This document shows, one piece after another, positions 48,252 to 57,079 of a stretch of 64,000 nucleotides of DNA (position 1 is its first letter; the number at the start of each line of letters is the position of its first letter). The notes beneath the pieces were generated by a model. It saw only the letters and a list, made by a program, of their open reading frames with translations, made no database searches and was not told where the DNA came from. The position numbers were made by a program, and so were the translations under genes. The DNA comes from an uncultured Negativicutes bacterium (GTDB taxonomy: Bacteria > Bacillota > Negativicutes > Veillonellales > Megasphaeraceae). The DNA is taken from assembly GCA_900752195.1 (NCBI GenBank), contig CAADUJ010000006.1, forward strand, positions 124,001 through 188,000. Direction: 5' to 3'.

Positions 48252-49184
48252 TTATACCCCTGCGGCCGCGCCTGCGTTGACCCACACGGCGTCCAGTTTC
48301 TTTTCAGGAAGCCACAAGTCATGGAATTTGCGGTAATCCAGTTTCCAGGCGTCGGCTTTCTGGTTGACGTCCGGCGCGAAGATGCGGACTTTATCCGTCT
48401 TAGAAATAGCAATCGGCGCGCGGCGGGCAATGATGATCCAGTTGATGTCCACGGCATCGTCGGCCGCCACAAAGCCGCCGGCTTCCTGCCCGCCTGTCGT
48501 GCCGTCGTTAAACGTATATTTCGATTTCATGCGGGCGCTGGGCACGCCGAGGATAGGAATTTCATTGTACGTGCGGACTTTCGTATCGATGACGCCGGCT
48601 TTGAAGTTCGTCACGTCCAAGTGTTTTTCAATGTCTTTGACGGTATTCAGAATCGTGCGGATCGGCGTCGACATGATAATTACCAGACTTTCCGCATCGC
48701 CGACAGTGTCCTGAATCGTCGTAATTTCTTTATCCAGCTGGGACAGGATATTCGTCGCCGATGGCGTAAAAGATGCCGTTACACGGCTCTTAGCGTTGGC
48801 CAAAGCATAAATCTTACTGTATCGGTAAGCGTCCACTTCGGGGATAACCTGCGTCCGCTGAAATTCGCCCATGACATTGCCCGCAGAGGCGACAAAATTC
48901 GATTCGTCTACATCCATGGAATCGAGGTGAAACGTACGGCCTCTGTCCTGCGTCAATTTGTAATCAGCATAACGCAGCGTAACGGCGCCCTGATTAAAGC
49001 CCGTATCGCGGTCGTAATTGGCAAGGCCCTGTACGTCAATAACAGGCATACGTACCGTATCACCGCCTGTGTATTTAACATTGCCCGCATTGGTTTCCAT
49101 CCAGCCCGACGTAGCGCCGACAAGCATCTGCTTATCCAGGGCCTGCTGGAAAATTTTAGTCATTTCTAACGTGTTGATTGGCAT
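48252..49184 (-). CDS. Major capsid protein
   Basis: The 310-residue coat protein: INTLEMTKIFQQALDKQMLV at the start, NVKYTGGDTVRMPVIDVQGL, RGRTFHLDSMDVDESNFVAS, then DKVRIFAPDVNQKADAWKLD near the C-terminus. The pattern matches HK97-fold major capsids of PBSX-like phages. It follows the scaffold gene by 17 bases. Confidence 0.92.
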   Translation of the reverse strand: MPINTLEMTKIFQQALDKQMLVGATSGWMETNAGNVKYTGGDTVRMPVIDVQGLANYDRDTGFNQGAVTLRYADYKLTQDRGRTFHLDSMDVDESNFVASAGNVMGEFQRTQVIPEVDAYRYSKIYALANAKSRVTASFTPSATNILSQLDKEITTIQDTVGDAESLVIIMSTPIRTILNTVKDIEKHLDVTNFKAGVIDTKVRTYNEIPILGVPSARMKSKYTFNDGTTGGQEAGGFVAADDAVDINWIIIARRAPIAISKTDKVRIFAPDVNQKADAWKLDYRKFHDLWLPEKKLDAVWVNAGAAAGV

Positions 49185-49201
49185 AGTCGTTCACTCTCCC
49201 T

Positions 49202-49753
49202 TTACATATTCAATGCCTGCTCAAAAATCTGCTGATCTGTCAAATCCTCGCCATTGTCAGGGTCGCTGCCCTCACCGGGCTTTAATCCTTCGATTTTAGG
49301 TTTATCTGGTTCAAATAAATAAGCGTCTGATTCTTTCAATTTCTTGATTTGTTCGTCCAAGCCCTTTACGACTCCGTCGTCACCGACTTCAGCATCGGCC
49401 AACTCTAACAAAGCTTTGATAGCTTTTGTATTTTTTGCTTTGGCTGTCAACAGGGACTTATCTACGGCAGCATCGATCTTCATCTGCTTGATCGTAGCAT
49501 CGTAATCTTTTTGGCGTTTCTCTGCGTCGGCCTTCATCTGCTCGATCTGCTTCGTCAGCTCTTCGTTGCTGGCGTTGTTTTTCTTCAGCGTATCCAGTTC
49601 CTTGGCGATACGCTTCTGCTCTTCCTTAGCCTGCTTTAAGGCCGTCGCCTGCTGCTCGTGCTCCGCTTTAGGCACATAGTTTTCATAGTCTTTTACAATT
49701 TTATCGGCCTGTTCGTCCGTCAAACCGAGAGCCTTTAACTCATCCTTCGTCAT
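49202..49753 (-). CDS. Scaffold protein (phage minor structural GP20)
   Basis: A 183-residue highly helical, charged protein with a coiled coil at about 25-110: MTKDELKALGLTDEQADKIV at the start, HEQQATALKQAKEEQKRIAK, then VDKSLLTAKAKNTKAIKALL. GP20-family scaffolds guide capsid assembly and leave the mature head. Start at ATG 49753; the frame to 49816 lacks a ribosome site. Confidence 0.9.
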   Translation of the reverse strand: MTKDELKALGLTDEQADKIVKDYENYVPKAEHEQQATALKQAKEEQKRIAKELDTLKKNNASNEELTKQIEQMKADAEKRQKDYDATIKQMKIDAAVDKSLLTAKAKNTKAIKALLELADAEVGDDGVVKGLDEQIKKLKESDAYLFEPDKPKIEGLKPGEGSDPDNGEDLTDQQIFEQALNM

Positions 49754-49828
49754 TACACGATTCCCCCTTCTGTACAATACATACCTACGCCGCAGTCTTA
49801 TACAGGCATACGGCACCGCCTCCTTTCA

Positions 49829-49868
49829 GGCATGAAAAAAGCACTCTTGATTTCTCAAAAGTGCTTTA
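49829..49868 (-). terminator. Terminator between YjcQ-like and scaffold genes
   Basis: AAAGCACT and AGTGCTTTTTT form a stem on the minus strand around TTTGAGAAATCAA. It interrupts the late operon between minor head and scaffold genes. The rest of 49754-49888 holds nothing else recognised. Confidence 0.75.
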
Positions 49869-49888
49869 GAGCTTGTATTTTATTCTAC

Positions 49889-50257
49889 TTACTGGAAGGC
49901 ATTAATCAGCTGCAGCATCAGGCCACCGCTTTCCTGAATAGCCTTCCAGACTTTCGCCATTGTTCCGTTGTGCTCAAGATATTCGATTCCGTCAGCTGTA
50001 ATCTGCGTGTTTTCATACGATTTGATAACGGGAACAGCGCCCTTTCCCAATACGGATACAGTACCGCAAATCACTCCGGCAATAAAGCCTTTCCGCAAGA
50101 GCTCCGTATAAATAAATGCCAGATATTCTTCGTTTATTTTTACGGGATATTCTGCCAAGCTTAGGTATTTGCTTTCCGGTCGTATGCCATGCTTCAGGCA
50201 GTAATACAAGTATGAAAGCAGGTAATACACAATGACATGGTAATCGTCTTTAGCCAT
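49889..50257 (-). CDS. YjcQ-family protein
   Basis: A 122-residue protein with YHVIVYYLLSYLYYCLKHGI at the start and a winged-helix-like C-terminal half (YENTQITADGIEYLEHNGTM), the YjcQ pattern seen in phages and mobile elements. It sits alone between two terminator-like hairpins inside the head operon, so it looks like an inserted extra gene ('moron'). Function not established. Confidence 0.78.
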   Translation of the reverse strand: MAKDDYHVIVYYLLSYLYYCLKHGIRPESKYLSLAEYPVKINEEYLAFIYTELLRKGFIAGVICGTVSVLGKGAVPVIKSYENTQITADGIEYLEHNGTMAKVWKAIQESGGLMLQLINAFQ

Positions 50258-50271
50258 AATGTCGCCCCCCT

Positions 50272-51402
50272 TTATCGGATATGAAAAAAGCGCCCACTAA
50301 AAAGTGAACGCTTTCCATAAGGAAGTAATTGCTTATCTCGCCATTCCGCCAATGTCTTGGACTTATCGACAAACACGGCTTTCCAGTCCCCGTACTTCAT
50401 CTTTCCCGGCACCTGCACTGTCTTTCCGGTATCTAGGTCCCGGGCGACGCGCGTCGAATCGTCATCGTCCGTAATACCTTCGATATACGGCGCTGTCGTC
50501 GTGCGGCAGTAGCAGTGGAACGGCGGCATCGTTACGCCGGGCTTCGCATCAGCCCGGTCAAAGACCTTGCCGTCCATTTCCCGGCAGACTGGCGACGTCC
50601 GACTGTCCAGCGTCGCAATAAGCTCATATTTCGCCACATGAAGTTTTTTCCACGTGTCCATACGGGCCGTCTCCTGTACGTATGCCGTTTCCGTTTCCGC
50701 CAGCCTGCGGGCGTTGCTGAATGACACGTTAAAGCGGTTGGCGATACGCCCGGCAAGCAACGTCGTCCCTTCGGCGGCGATGAGCGTGCGCGTAATCTCC
50801 GACTGCAGCGTATTCAAGAGCTTTGTTTTATTGTCCCAAATGCGCTCGGAAAAGTCCTTGCCGTCCTCCGCCCACGGCCGGGATATGGCTTTTTCGATGC
50901 TGGCCTCCGGCACTTTGGCAAAAGTATCGTACACGCCCTGCATGGACTGAGTTTCGTATGCCGTGCGATAGTAGCTGTCTTCATATACGTCTTTCAGCAG
51001 TTCCGTCAGGTTGATTTCCTGCTGCTTTGCCAGCTGTTCGACGTAGTTTGCCGTTTTAATGTACAGCATTTGGCTGCGGCTCAATCGTGCCCGAATAGAC
51101 GCCTGATCCAGCATCTTGATGTACTCATCGGATAAATCCTGCTGTTTCGCCAGTTTCTCATACTCTTTCAGCGTCAATTTAAAGGCCTTCAGCTCCCTGG
51201 CGTCCAGCTGCTTGCGGGCGTCGGCAAGGCTCAGGCCGTTTTCATCGGCATAGCGGGTATACCATTCGATAACTTCATCGCGCAGCTGCCGCAGCGTGTA
51301 TTCATACACTTGTTTTAGGTCTGCCATGACTTTATCAGCTTTATCCATCGCACGCTGTTCCAGCCGTTCAAAACGATGTTGCCAATAATCCTTATTCGTC
51401 AT
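50272..51402 (-). CDS. Phage minor head protein (SPP1 gp7 / Mu gpF family)
   Basis: The 376-residue protein: N-terminal helical half, then TLLAGRIANRFNVSFSNARR, TETAYVQETARMDTWKKLHV near 240, and the signature LIATLDSRTSPVCREMDGKV near 265 with MPPFHCYCRTTTAPY near 295. These define the Mu F-like head morphogenesis domain. It overlaps the portal gene by 11 bases. A hairpin AAAGCG...CGCTTTTTT lies in its last codons (50282-50314) and could end transcription. Confidence 0.92.
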   Translation of the reverse strand: MTNKDYWQHRFERLEQRAMDKADKVMADLKQVYEYTLRQLRDEVIEWYTRYADENGLSLADARKQLDARELKAFKLTLKEYEKLAKQQDLSDEYIKMLDQASIRARLSRSQMLYIKTANYVEQLAKQQEINLTELLKDVYEDSYYRTAYETQSMQGVYDTFAKVPEASIEKAISRPWAEDGKDFSERIWDNKTKLLNTLQSEITRTLIAAEGTTLLAGRIANRFNVSFSNARRLAETETAYVQETARMDTWKKLHVAKYELIATLDSRTSPVCREMDGKVFDRADAKPGVTMPPFHCYCRTTTAPYIEGITDDDDSTRVARDLDTGKTVQVPGKMKYGDWKAVFVDKSKTLAEWRDKQLLPYGKRSLFSGRFFHIR

Positions 51403-52831
51403 CTACGCCACCGCCCTGGCTCATTTTCCCTCGCATAGCATAATCCAAACCCAGTTCCTCCTGCTGTTCTGTTTGCAGCCGTTTGAGTTCTTCGGCCGTA
51501 TCTTTGACCCAGGGGTGATTGGTGATGATCGTTTCCTTGCTGATAACGCCTTCGGAGTTGCGGCAGTTCGTAATGACTTCCGATTCATTGACCGGCGTAT
51601 CGCGGTTGAAAATGAATTCGACATCGCCGGCCGTTTCGCCGTTAATGCCAAGATACGTATTCACAAACCACATCAGTTGCTCCAGCGACGCCTGGAACTC
51701 CATCTCGATATTGTTTGCATCGATGTCGATGTCGCTGTAAATACTGCTGATGTTCATTTGATTGGGGTTATTGCTCATGCGGTCGTCGCGGGCGTCGAAG
51801 CCGTTGCCGCAATCAATAATCGCCTTGTTTAGAAGTTTTATGATAGTTTCGTAATTCTGCGAATTGACTTCAATTGTCAGCGTTTCGACGCCGCCCTGAA
51901 TCCCCTCGCGGGTTCGGACCTTTACGGCGCCGTATACGGCTAGATTCCGCCGGAACTCCGACAAATCCGTGCCGTCGTAGTTTTTAATGACGAGAATCGT
52001 ATTGCGCACGTCTTCACACATGACGTCGGCAAAATTACTGATAAGCGTGTTCAGGGCATCCTGCAGCCCCTTCACCCTACGGATCAGCGGCAATTCTTCT
52101 GCATTGTACTTAAACGCAATGAGAGGTACGCGCTCCCAGTTCATGGGCTGCGCGTCCACCGTAAGCAAAGAACCGCTTTTACGCTCTACGTCTGGCCTTA
52201 GTTGATTATTTTCCCAGATGTAATATTTCACACCGTCTGCCGTGTAATACTCGGCCTTATGGACGATTTTAGGCTGTTTGCCTTCATACGTTGACACCTG
52301 GTAGAGCCGCAGAAAAGCGTCCAGCGTCTCGTGCTCTTCATCCGCCCAGAATGGCAAGATCTGCGTAGGCGGAATACGCTTAAAATGCAATCCGTCCACC
52401 ATAACATATGGCATCAGATACCCAACGCCACCTGTCAATGCATCCTGACCGACCAATCTTAATTTCCGTCGAAAGGACTGGTCGAATATTCCATCTAGCA
52501 ATTCACCATAGCGTTCATCGCCCGTTTTCACCTCGAAGGGCTTTGCCAGCAAGTAATTTACTTTCTGATCAACCAGTTTTGCGAATCGGTTATAGGCTAA
52601 GCGGTTATTCGGCAGGTTATGGAGAGTTACCTTACGCCCGCCCTCGCCGATAACTTTACGTTCTTTGTAGTCAATATCTAAATGTTGGCGGTAATACGCC
52701 GCGCCCGTTCGCATCCAAAGTCTTTTTTTTGATACCAGCCAGGCCTTAAGTTCTTCCTCTAAGAATTCTGTTTCCGTCATGCCCTGGCTGCCTCGTTGGA
52801 GCAGCAGATTCCACCATCGTTGTAATATCAT
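51392..52831 (-). CDS. Portal protein (SPP1 gp6 family)
   Basis: Forms the dodecameric ring for DNA entry at the capsid vertex. The body shows YYRQHLDIDYKERKVIGEGG, NRLAYNRFAKLVDQKVNYLL near 70, GVGYLMPYVMVDGLHFKRIP, then FEMEFQASLEQLMWFVNTYL-like helices near 400. I use ATG 52831, five bases after the terminase stop; an internal ATG at 52780 (MTETEFLEEEL) is also possible. Either way the length fits the family. Confidence 0.92.
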   Translation of the reverse strand: MILQRWWNLLLQRGSQGMTETEFLEEELKAWLVSKKRLWMRTGAAYYRQHLDIDYKERKVIGEGGRKVTLHNLPNNRLAYNRFAKLVDQKVNYLLAKPFEVKTGDERYGELLDGIFDQSFRRKLRLVGQDALTGGVGYLMPYVMVDGLHFKRIPPTQILPFWADEEHETLDAFLRLYQVSTYEGKQPKIVHKAEYYTADGVKYYIWENNQLRPDVERKSGSLLTVDAQPMNWERVPLIAFKYNAEELPLIRRVKGLQDALNTLISNFADVMCEDVRNTILVIKNYDGTDLSEFRRNLAVYGAVKVRTREGIQGGVETLTIEVNSQNYETIIKLLNKAIIDCGNGFDARDDRMSNNPNQMNISSIYSDIDIDANNIEMEFQASLEQLMWFVNTYLGINGETAGDVEFIFNRDTPVNESEVITNCRNSEGVISKETIITNHPWVKDTAEELKRLQTEQQEELGLDYAMRGKMSQGGGVDDE

Positions 52832-52835
52832 GATA

Positions 52836-54071
52836 TCACCATCCAAACAGCGGGGCGTCGTTGACCCTTTCCAGCGCATAGCGGACAGCGTCAATCGTGT
52901 GATTGTTCTTATCCGGATAGACGGATTTAAAATTCCCCAGCTTATCCTTTTCTAATTCATACTGCGTAAATTCCCGGGCCGCGTTTGGGCAGCGGTCGGG
53001 GTCAATAATAATTTCTTCGATTTCGTCTTTCAGGAAGCGGATACCTCGTTCCACACTGCCCGGGCCCTTGACGGCCCCTTCAGCGCGGACGCCCCGCTCT
53101 TCGATATCGTCTATAGATTTAGGCTCGGCGCTATCGCAGATGACAAGCCCCCGTCCTGGATTTTCCTTGTTAATATAATCCGCCGCCTTCGCATTGGACA
53201 TATTGACGCAATACAGTTCATGGAAAATATATAACCGTTTCCGCGTTTTATCGTACTGCACGGCCATGTACGCCAGCGGATCGGCGGCATAACCCCAGTC
53301 GAGGCCGCGATAAATACGGTCGAAGTGGTCAATTTCGGCATCAGTAATGCGGCGCAGCGTCACGTTGCGGAATACTTCGCCGCCAGTGCCCGTGACTTCG
53401 CCGAGGTACTGATGGCGGTATTTTTCCTCATTGATGGCCTTCATGTGGTCCGCTTCAGCGATAAATGGCGCCCCCAGCCACGCCGGCGGCACTGACAAAT
53501 ACGTGCTGTGGTGAACGATTTTGTCCGGCCGCTCTAGTGACGCTTCATAATTGACCCACGACTGTACCGATTCCGGCGGATTGTACGAATAGAAGCACCA
53601 GAATGTCGTGCCACCACGCATGACGGACTGCAATACTGTATTGATGGTGTCCATCTCCGGGAACTCGGCCAATTCTTCAAACCAGATATAGGCAAAATAG
53701 CCATGACTGAGCTTGATAGACTTGCTCTTCAGCGGATCATCTACGCCGCGGAATAAGATTCGCTGCTTGCCGTATGACAAAGACAACGGGCTGATGCGGG
53801 CCTTCCACTTATCGGCAACCCCCAATACGTCGATAGCCCAGATAAGCTGTTCATACACCGATTCGCGCAGCGTGCCGCCTATTTTGCGAAATACGACGGC
53901 GTTGCGTTTTGGGTCTTTCATCATACCCAAGATGATTTCAATACTGATGAAGGACGACTTCGTCGAGCCGCGGCCGCCTTTCAGCCAGTAGTGCGTCGCG
54001 TCATGACGCTTTACCTGCTGATGCAACCGATAAAACGACGGCGCTATCCGCTCTTTCAGGCTAACCTTCAT
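52836..54071 (-). CDS. Terminase large subunit
   Basis: ATPase and nuclease that package phage DNA. It has the Walker A-like KGGRGSTKSSF near 32, the Walker B region FAYIWFEELAEFPEMD near 140, FYSYNPPESVQSWVNYE, and the nuclease motif RGLDWGYAADPLAYM near 255 with further acidic residues. Start at ATG 54071 (MKVSLKERIAPSF), overlapping the small subunit by 11 bases. Confidence 0.95.
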   Translation of the reverse strand: MKVSLKERIAPSFYRLHQQVKRHDATHYWLKGGRGSTKSSFISIEIILGMMKDPKRNAVVFRKIGGTLRESVYEQLIWAIDVLGVADKWKARISPLSLSYGKQRILFRGVDDPLKSKSIKLSHGYFAYIWFEELAEFPEMDTINTVLQSVMRGGTTFWCFYSYNPPESVQSWVNYEASLERPDKIVHHSTYLSVPPAWLGAPFIAEADHMKAINEEKYRHQYLGEVTGTGGEVFRNVTLRRITDAEIDHFDRIYRGLDWGYAADPLAYMAVQYDKTRKRLYIFHELYCVNMSNAKAADYINKENPGRGLVICDSAEPKSIDDIEERGVRAEGAVKGPGSVERGIRFLKDEIEEIIIDPDRCPNAAREFTQYELEKDKLGNFKSVYPDKNNHTIDAVRYALERVNDAPLFGW

Positions 54072-54732
54072 CCGGCACATCATCAACAATCACCACGCTT
54101 TCATTTTCTGTATCCTGCATAGCCGCTACTTCAGCCTTAAGCTTCGCAATGCGCAGCCGCTGTTCCTCGTCAGCCAGGCCCTGACGGCACATTTCGTCGT
54201 ATTGCTTAATCATATTATTCAGCGTACCCATGGCTCTTGACTGCGCCTTGAGGAACGTTGCTTGTTTGTCCCACGGCAGTTGCAGTTCAAATTCCACTTC
54301 TTTGCCCCCGCGTCCTGATTTCAGCCTTTTTTGTACCTTGGTAATATCCGCGGCGTCTCGGACAAACATAATGCGTTGTGCTCGCACGATGGCGGCTTTT
54401 TGTAAACAGATACTTTCCCACAGGGAGTCGAGCGTACTTTTGTCACGCTCTCCATCCATAATTTCCAGCGTTTCTTCCGGAACGTATTTTGCGTACAGAC
54501 CATGAGTGCGTGCTTTTTGATTCCCAGCAGGGCCGCCGCCGCTATTTCCAACTGCGTTTGTATTAAAAAAGGGTGCACCCTTTTTCTTTTTGTGTGCACC
54601 CTTTTCGCGGCTCCATCCATACCGCCGTTTCCATGATTTTATAGTATTAACAGATACTTCATATTTTTCTGCTAGTTCCTTATATTTGAGCCCTTTAACA
54701 TAATCGTTATAGGCCTTTTCCTGCGTCGTCAT
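54061..54732 (-). CDS. Terminase small subunit
   Basis: The 223-residue DNA-recognition subunit with an N-terminal helix-turn-helix (YKELAEKYEVSVNTIKSWKR near 18), NAVGNSGGGPAGNQKARTHG, and a helical C-terminal half that contacts the large subunit. It matches the PBSX XtmA-like family. Confidence 0.92.
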   Translation of the reverse strand: MTTQEKAYNDYVKGLKYKELAEKYEVSVNTIKSWKRRYGWSREKGAHKKKKGAPFFNTNAVGNSGGGPAGNQKARTHGLYAKYVPEETLEIMDGERDKSTLDSLWESICLQKAAIVRAQRIMFVRDAADITKVQKRLKSGRGGKEVEFELQLPWDKQATFLKAQSRAMGTLNNMIKQYDEMCRQGLADEEQRLRIAKLKAEVAAMQDTENESVVIVDDVPDEG

Positions 54733-54775
54733 ATCACATATCTCACCACCGCCTATTTGTCCGGTTCCGTAATCG

Positions 54776-55969
54776 TCAATTCATCAGTACGGCCGACTTC
54801 CCGGTTAATGTCTCCCATCGCTTGATGATCACATCAACGTAACGCGGGTCCAGCTCCATGATCATAGCCTTACGCTGTAGTTGCTCGCAGGCAATCAAAG
54901 TCGTCCCACTCCCGCCGAAGGAATCATATACAATGTCCCCTGGCTTTGTGCTGCACTGAATCTGATAAGCAAAGAGTGGTACTGGCTTCATGGTCGGGTG
55001 TTCCGGGCTCTTCACAGGCTTATCCATGTCGATGACTGTCGTCTGCTTGCGGTCACTATACCAATGATGTGTTCCATCATTCCACCCATAAAGACATGGC
55101 TCGTGTTTCCACTGGTAGTCCTGCCGCCCCAGCGTCATCTGATTTTTATTCCATATCAGCGTCTGTCGGAGCGTCAGCCCTACATCTCGAAGGGCACCAC
55201 GGAAATTATAGCTTTCATTGTCCGCGTGCCAGATATAAAATGCCGCTCCTGGGTTCATTACTGATTTGGCACACCCGAAAGCCGCGTCCAAAAACGACCG
55301 GAATTCGCCATCTTCCATCTTGTCGTTCATGATAACCAGTCCGTCTGTCATGCGGTGTCTCTTACGGGCTTCATCAACGCTTCCGCCCATGCCGAGTGCT
55401 ACATTGTACGGCGGGTCGGTCAGATAAAGGTCCGCTTTGTCCCACCCCAGTAGACGTTCGACATCATTCTGGTCTGTCGCATCCCCACATAGTAATCGAT
55501 GTTCTCCCAGTTGGTACAAATCGCCTCGTTTAGCATTTGGTTCTTCTGGAGGCGCATCATCGAAATCATCGTCTGCGATTTCTGATGGCTCGTCCAGCGT
55601 TTCTAGCTCATTAAACCCGAAATCTTCCATGTCGAAGTCGTTGACCAACTCTTGGAGTTCCTCTTCCAATTTCGACATATCCCAATCGGCCAACTCCGCC
55701 GTCTTATTGTCAGCCAGGCGAAACGCATTGATTTGCTCCGGTGTCAGATCATCTGCAATGATGCACGGAATAGTCTTCAGCCCCAACTTTTGAGCAGCCT
55801 TGTATCGAGTATGCCCGCAAACAATGACGTTCTCCTTGTCTACAACGACAGGAACTTTGAACCCGAATTGCGAAATACTGGTTGCCACTGCAAAAACAGC
55901 GTCATCATTATGCCGTGGATTGTTGGCATAGGGAATTAATTCGTCGATGGGTTTATCTATGATAGTCAT
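54776..55969 (-). CDS. ParB-like nuclease domain fused to a DNA methyltransferase
   Basis: Residues 1-95 are a ParB/sulfiredoxin-like domain (ELIPYANNPRHNDDAVFAVA, then VCGHTRYKAAQKLGLKTIPC). After an acidic linker (DDDFDDAPPEEPNAKRGD), residues 165-397 are a beta-class amino-methyltransferase with DLYLTDPPYNVALG (motif IV) first and VYDSFGGSGTTLIACEQLQ (motif I) near the end. It probably methylates adenine N6 or cytosine N4 in phage or host DNA. Phages use such enzymes to avoid restriction or regulate packaging. It sits next to terS. Confidence 0.9.
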   Translation of the reverse strand: MTIIDKPIDELIPYANNPRHNDDAVFAVATSISQFGFKVPVVVDKENVIVCGHTRYKAAQKLGLKTIPCIIADDLTPEQINAFRLADNKTAELADWDMSKLEEELQELVNDFDMEDFGFNELETLDEPSEIADDDFDDAPPEEPNAKRGDLYQLGEHRLLCGDATDQNDVERLLGWDKADLYLTDPPYNVALGMGGSVDEARKRHRMTDGLVIMNDKMEDGEFRSFLDAAFGCAKSVMNPGAAFYIWHADNESYNFRGALRDVGLTLRQTLIWNKNQMTLGRQDYQWKHEPCLYGWNDGTHHWYSDRKQTTVIDMDKPVKSPEHPTMKPVPLFAYQIQCSTKPGDIVYDSFGGSGTTLIACEQLQRKAMIMELDPRYVDVIIKRWETLTGKSAVLMN

Positions 55970-56004
55970 GGTGTCGCTCTCCTTTATTGCAGTAAAAAAG
56001 GGAC

Positions 56005-56046
56005 CCGTTACCCTGTCGGCTATTCACCAGACACAGGCGACTAAGT
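56005..56046 (-). terminator. Terminator behind tRNA-Trp
   Basis: GGGAC and GTCCC close a loop with an inner GTCGCCTGTG...GCCGACAGG pairing, followed by TTTTTT on the minus strand. Confidence 0.7.
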
Positions 56047-56062
56047 CCCTATGTATTCGATT

Positions 56063-56138
56063 TGGCAGGAGCGGAAGGACTTGGACCTTCAACGAATGGT
56101 TTTGGAGACCACTGCTCTTCCCATTGAGCTACGCCCCT
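56063..56138 (-). tRNA. tRNA-Trp (anticodon CCA), carried by the prophage
   Basis: A 76-base cloverleaf with encoded CCA: acceptor AGGGGCG/CGCTCCT with discriminator G (right for bacterial tRNA-Trp), D arm GCTCAATGGGAAGAGC, anticodon stem-loop GTGGT-CTCCAAA-ACCAT, T arm GAAGG-TCCAAGT-CCTTC. The T loop has C instead of T at position 55, a small departure from the usual TTCAA. It lies between the DNA methyltransferase and the late regulator. Confidence 0.9.
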
Positions 56139-56144
56139 ATATGG

Positions 56145-56171
56145 CGGCGCGATGACAGTTCATGCGCCGCA
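56145..56171. repeat. GC-rich inverted repeat upstream of tRNA-Trp
   Basis: GCGGCGC and GCGCCGC are separated by 12 bases. No U-run follows on either strand. Could be an RNA processing hairpin or an operator. Confidence 0.5.
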
Positions 56172-56192
56172 GTCTAAACAAGGAGGCATCAT

Positions 56193-56339
56193 ATGACAGT
56201 GTGTGAGCAGGGAACACATTATGACCGCCATCAGAATGGGTTCCTTCGGCCCCGCTTTTCACACTACCATTATACGCCCTTTGCGAGTGCAATTCTATGC
56301 AAACTCCCAAAAGCCTGCAACGCTTTCCCGTGTAGGTAA
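56193..56339 (+). CDS. Possible 48-residue plus-strand peptide
   Basis: ATG 56193 is preceded by AGGAGG at six bases, the only strong plus-strand ribosome site in this part. The product (MTVCEQGTHYDRHQNGFLRP onward) is Cys- and His-rich without recognised domain, and its 3' half overlaps the opposite-strand ArpU-like gene. It may be real or chance. Confidence 0.3.
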   Translation: MTVCEQGTHYDRHQNGFLRPRFSHYHYTPFASAILCKLPKACNAFPCR

Positions 56340-56698
56340 AATATATTGCGCCAACTAAAATGCATTTCTACCGCTATTTTCTCCCAGTCCTCGCAATTAA
56401 TATATCTCGCATATAAGATAGCCTGCTGTTGTGCGTCAGGTAGCATTTTAATTAGCGCCTTCGCCTCACGGCGCATGTCAATCAGCTTATCCCACTCCGT
56501 ATTTACCTCCTCAAAATATTTCTCCAGCTTAATGTAGCTGTCCGCTAGGTCAGAATCTTTAGTCCCCGTTACCTTTTCCGATAGACTCGAAGCCCTCAGT
56601 GTAAGAATATCAGACCTCACCTCAAGCATCTCTTTTTCCACCTGCTCCAAAATATATTTTTGCCGTCTGATACGGCTTAAATACTCTTTTGCTGTCAA
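56270..56698 (-). CDS. Late-gene regulator, ArpU/sigma-like (DUF1492 type)
   Basis: A 142-residue protein: coiled coil at the N-terminus (RIRRQKYILEQVEKEMLEVR), KLIDMRREAKALIKMLPDAQ in the middle, and a sigma-70 region 4-like helix-turn-helix near the end (RYINCEDWEKIAVEMHFSWR). Such proteins occur just before terminase genes in Firmicutes phages and activate late transcription. Confidence 0.82.
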   Translation of the reverse strand: MTAKEYLSRIRRQKYILEQVEKEMLEVRSDILTLRASSLSEKVTGTKDSDLADSYIKLEKYFEEVNTEWDKLIDMRREAKALIKMLPDAQQQAILYARYINCEDWEKIAVEMHFSWRNIFYLHGKALQAFGSLHRIALAKGV

Positions 56699-56710
56699 TC
56701 AACTCCCCCC

Positions 56711-56893
56711 TTATAAATACACCATGATATATGCCTTATTCTGAGCCACCTTATATCCCCATTCCTCGATGGATTTGAAAACGGCGTCATCAACTGCAGT
56801 GTCGCCGGTCTTTTTAATTGAGGCATAATTCTGATTGCTTTTTGTAGCTGTCTTGATTTTCTCCTCGATAGCACTTTTCATAAAATTATACAT
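56711..56893 (-). CDS. Small phage protein of unknown function
   Basis: A 60-residue mainly helical protein (KSAIEEKIKTATKSNQNYAS, then DDAVFKSIEEWGYKVAQNKA). Its ATG follows directly on the stop of the upstream small gene. AAAGGAGG inside that gene's last codons serves as ribosome site. Not recognised. Confidence 0.6.
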   Translation of the reverse strand: MYNFMKSAIEEKIKTATKSNQNYASIKKTGDTAVDDAVFKSIEEWGYKVAQNKAYIMVYL

Positions 56894-57067
56894 TTATCGT
56901 CCTCCTTTATATCGATACCCTTTATTGGCAAATGTCCTCGCGTGCCGGCATCGGCTCTTTAAAGGGTGCTTACGGCATGACCTTTGCCATGCTTTTCTTT
57001 TAATGTGGACGGCTTTTCTTCTTGCGCGCTTAGCCGTCCTTAATAGTGCTTTTATAAATTCGTCCAT
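56894..57067 (-). CDS. Very basic small phage protein
   Basis: A 57-residue product with about 40 per cent Lys, Arg and His (KRARRKAVHIKRKAWQRSCR, then RCRHARTFANKGYRYKGG), not a size usual gene callers report. Supported by a TAGGAG site before ATG 57067 and by abutting starts and stops with both neighbours. It may bind nucleic acid. Not recognised. Confidence 0.5.
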   Translation of the reverse strand: MDEFIKALLRTAKRARRKAVHIKRKAWQRSCRKHPLKSRCRHARTFANKGYRYKGGR

Positions 57068-57079
57068 CGCGTACTCCTA

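Noticed and set aside
56063..56138. tRNA-Trp as a UGA or UAG suppressor that would rescue the recombinase stop
   Set aside because: The anticodon is CCA, which reads UGG only. It would not decode the UAG at 34866.
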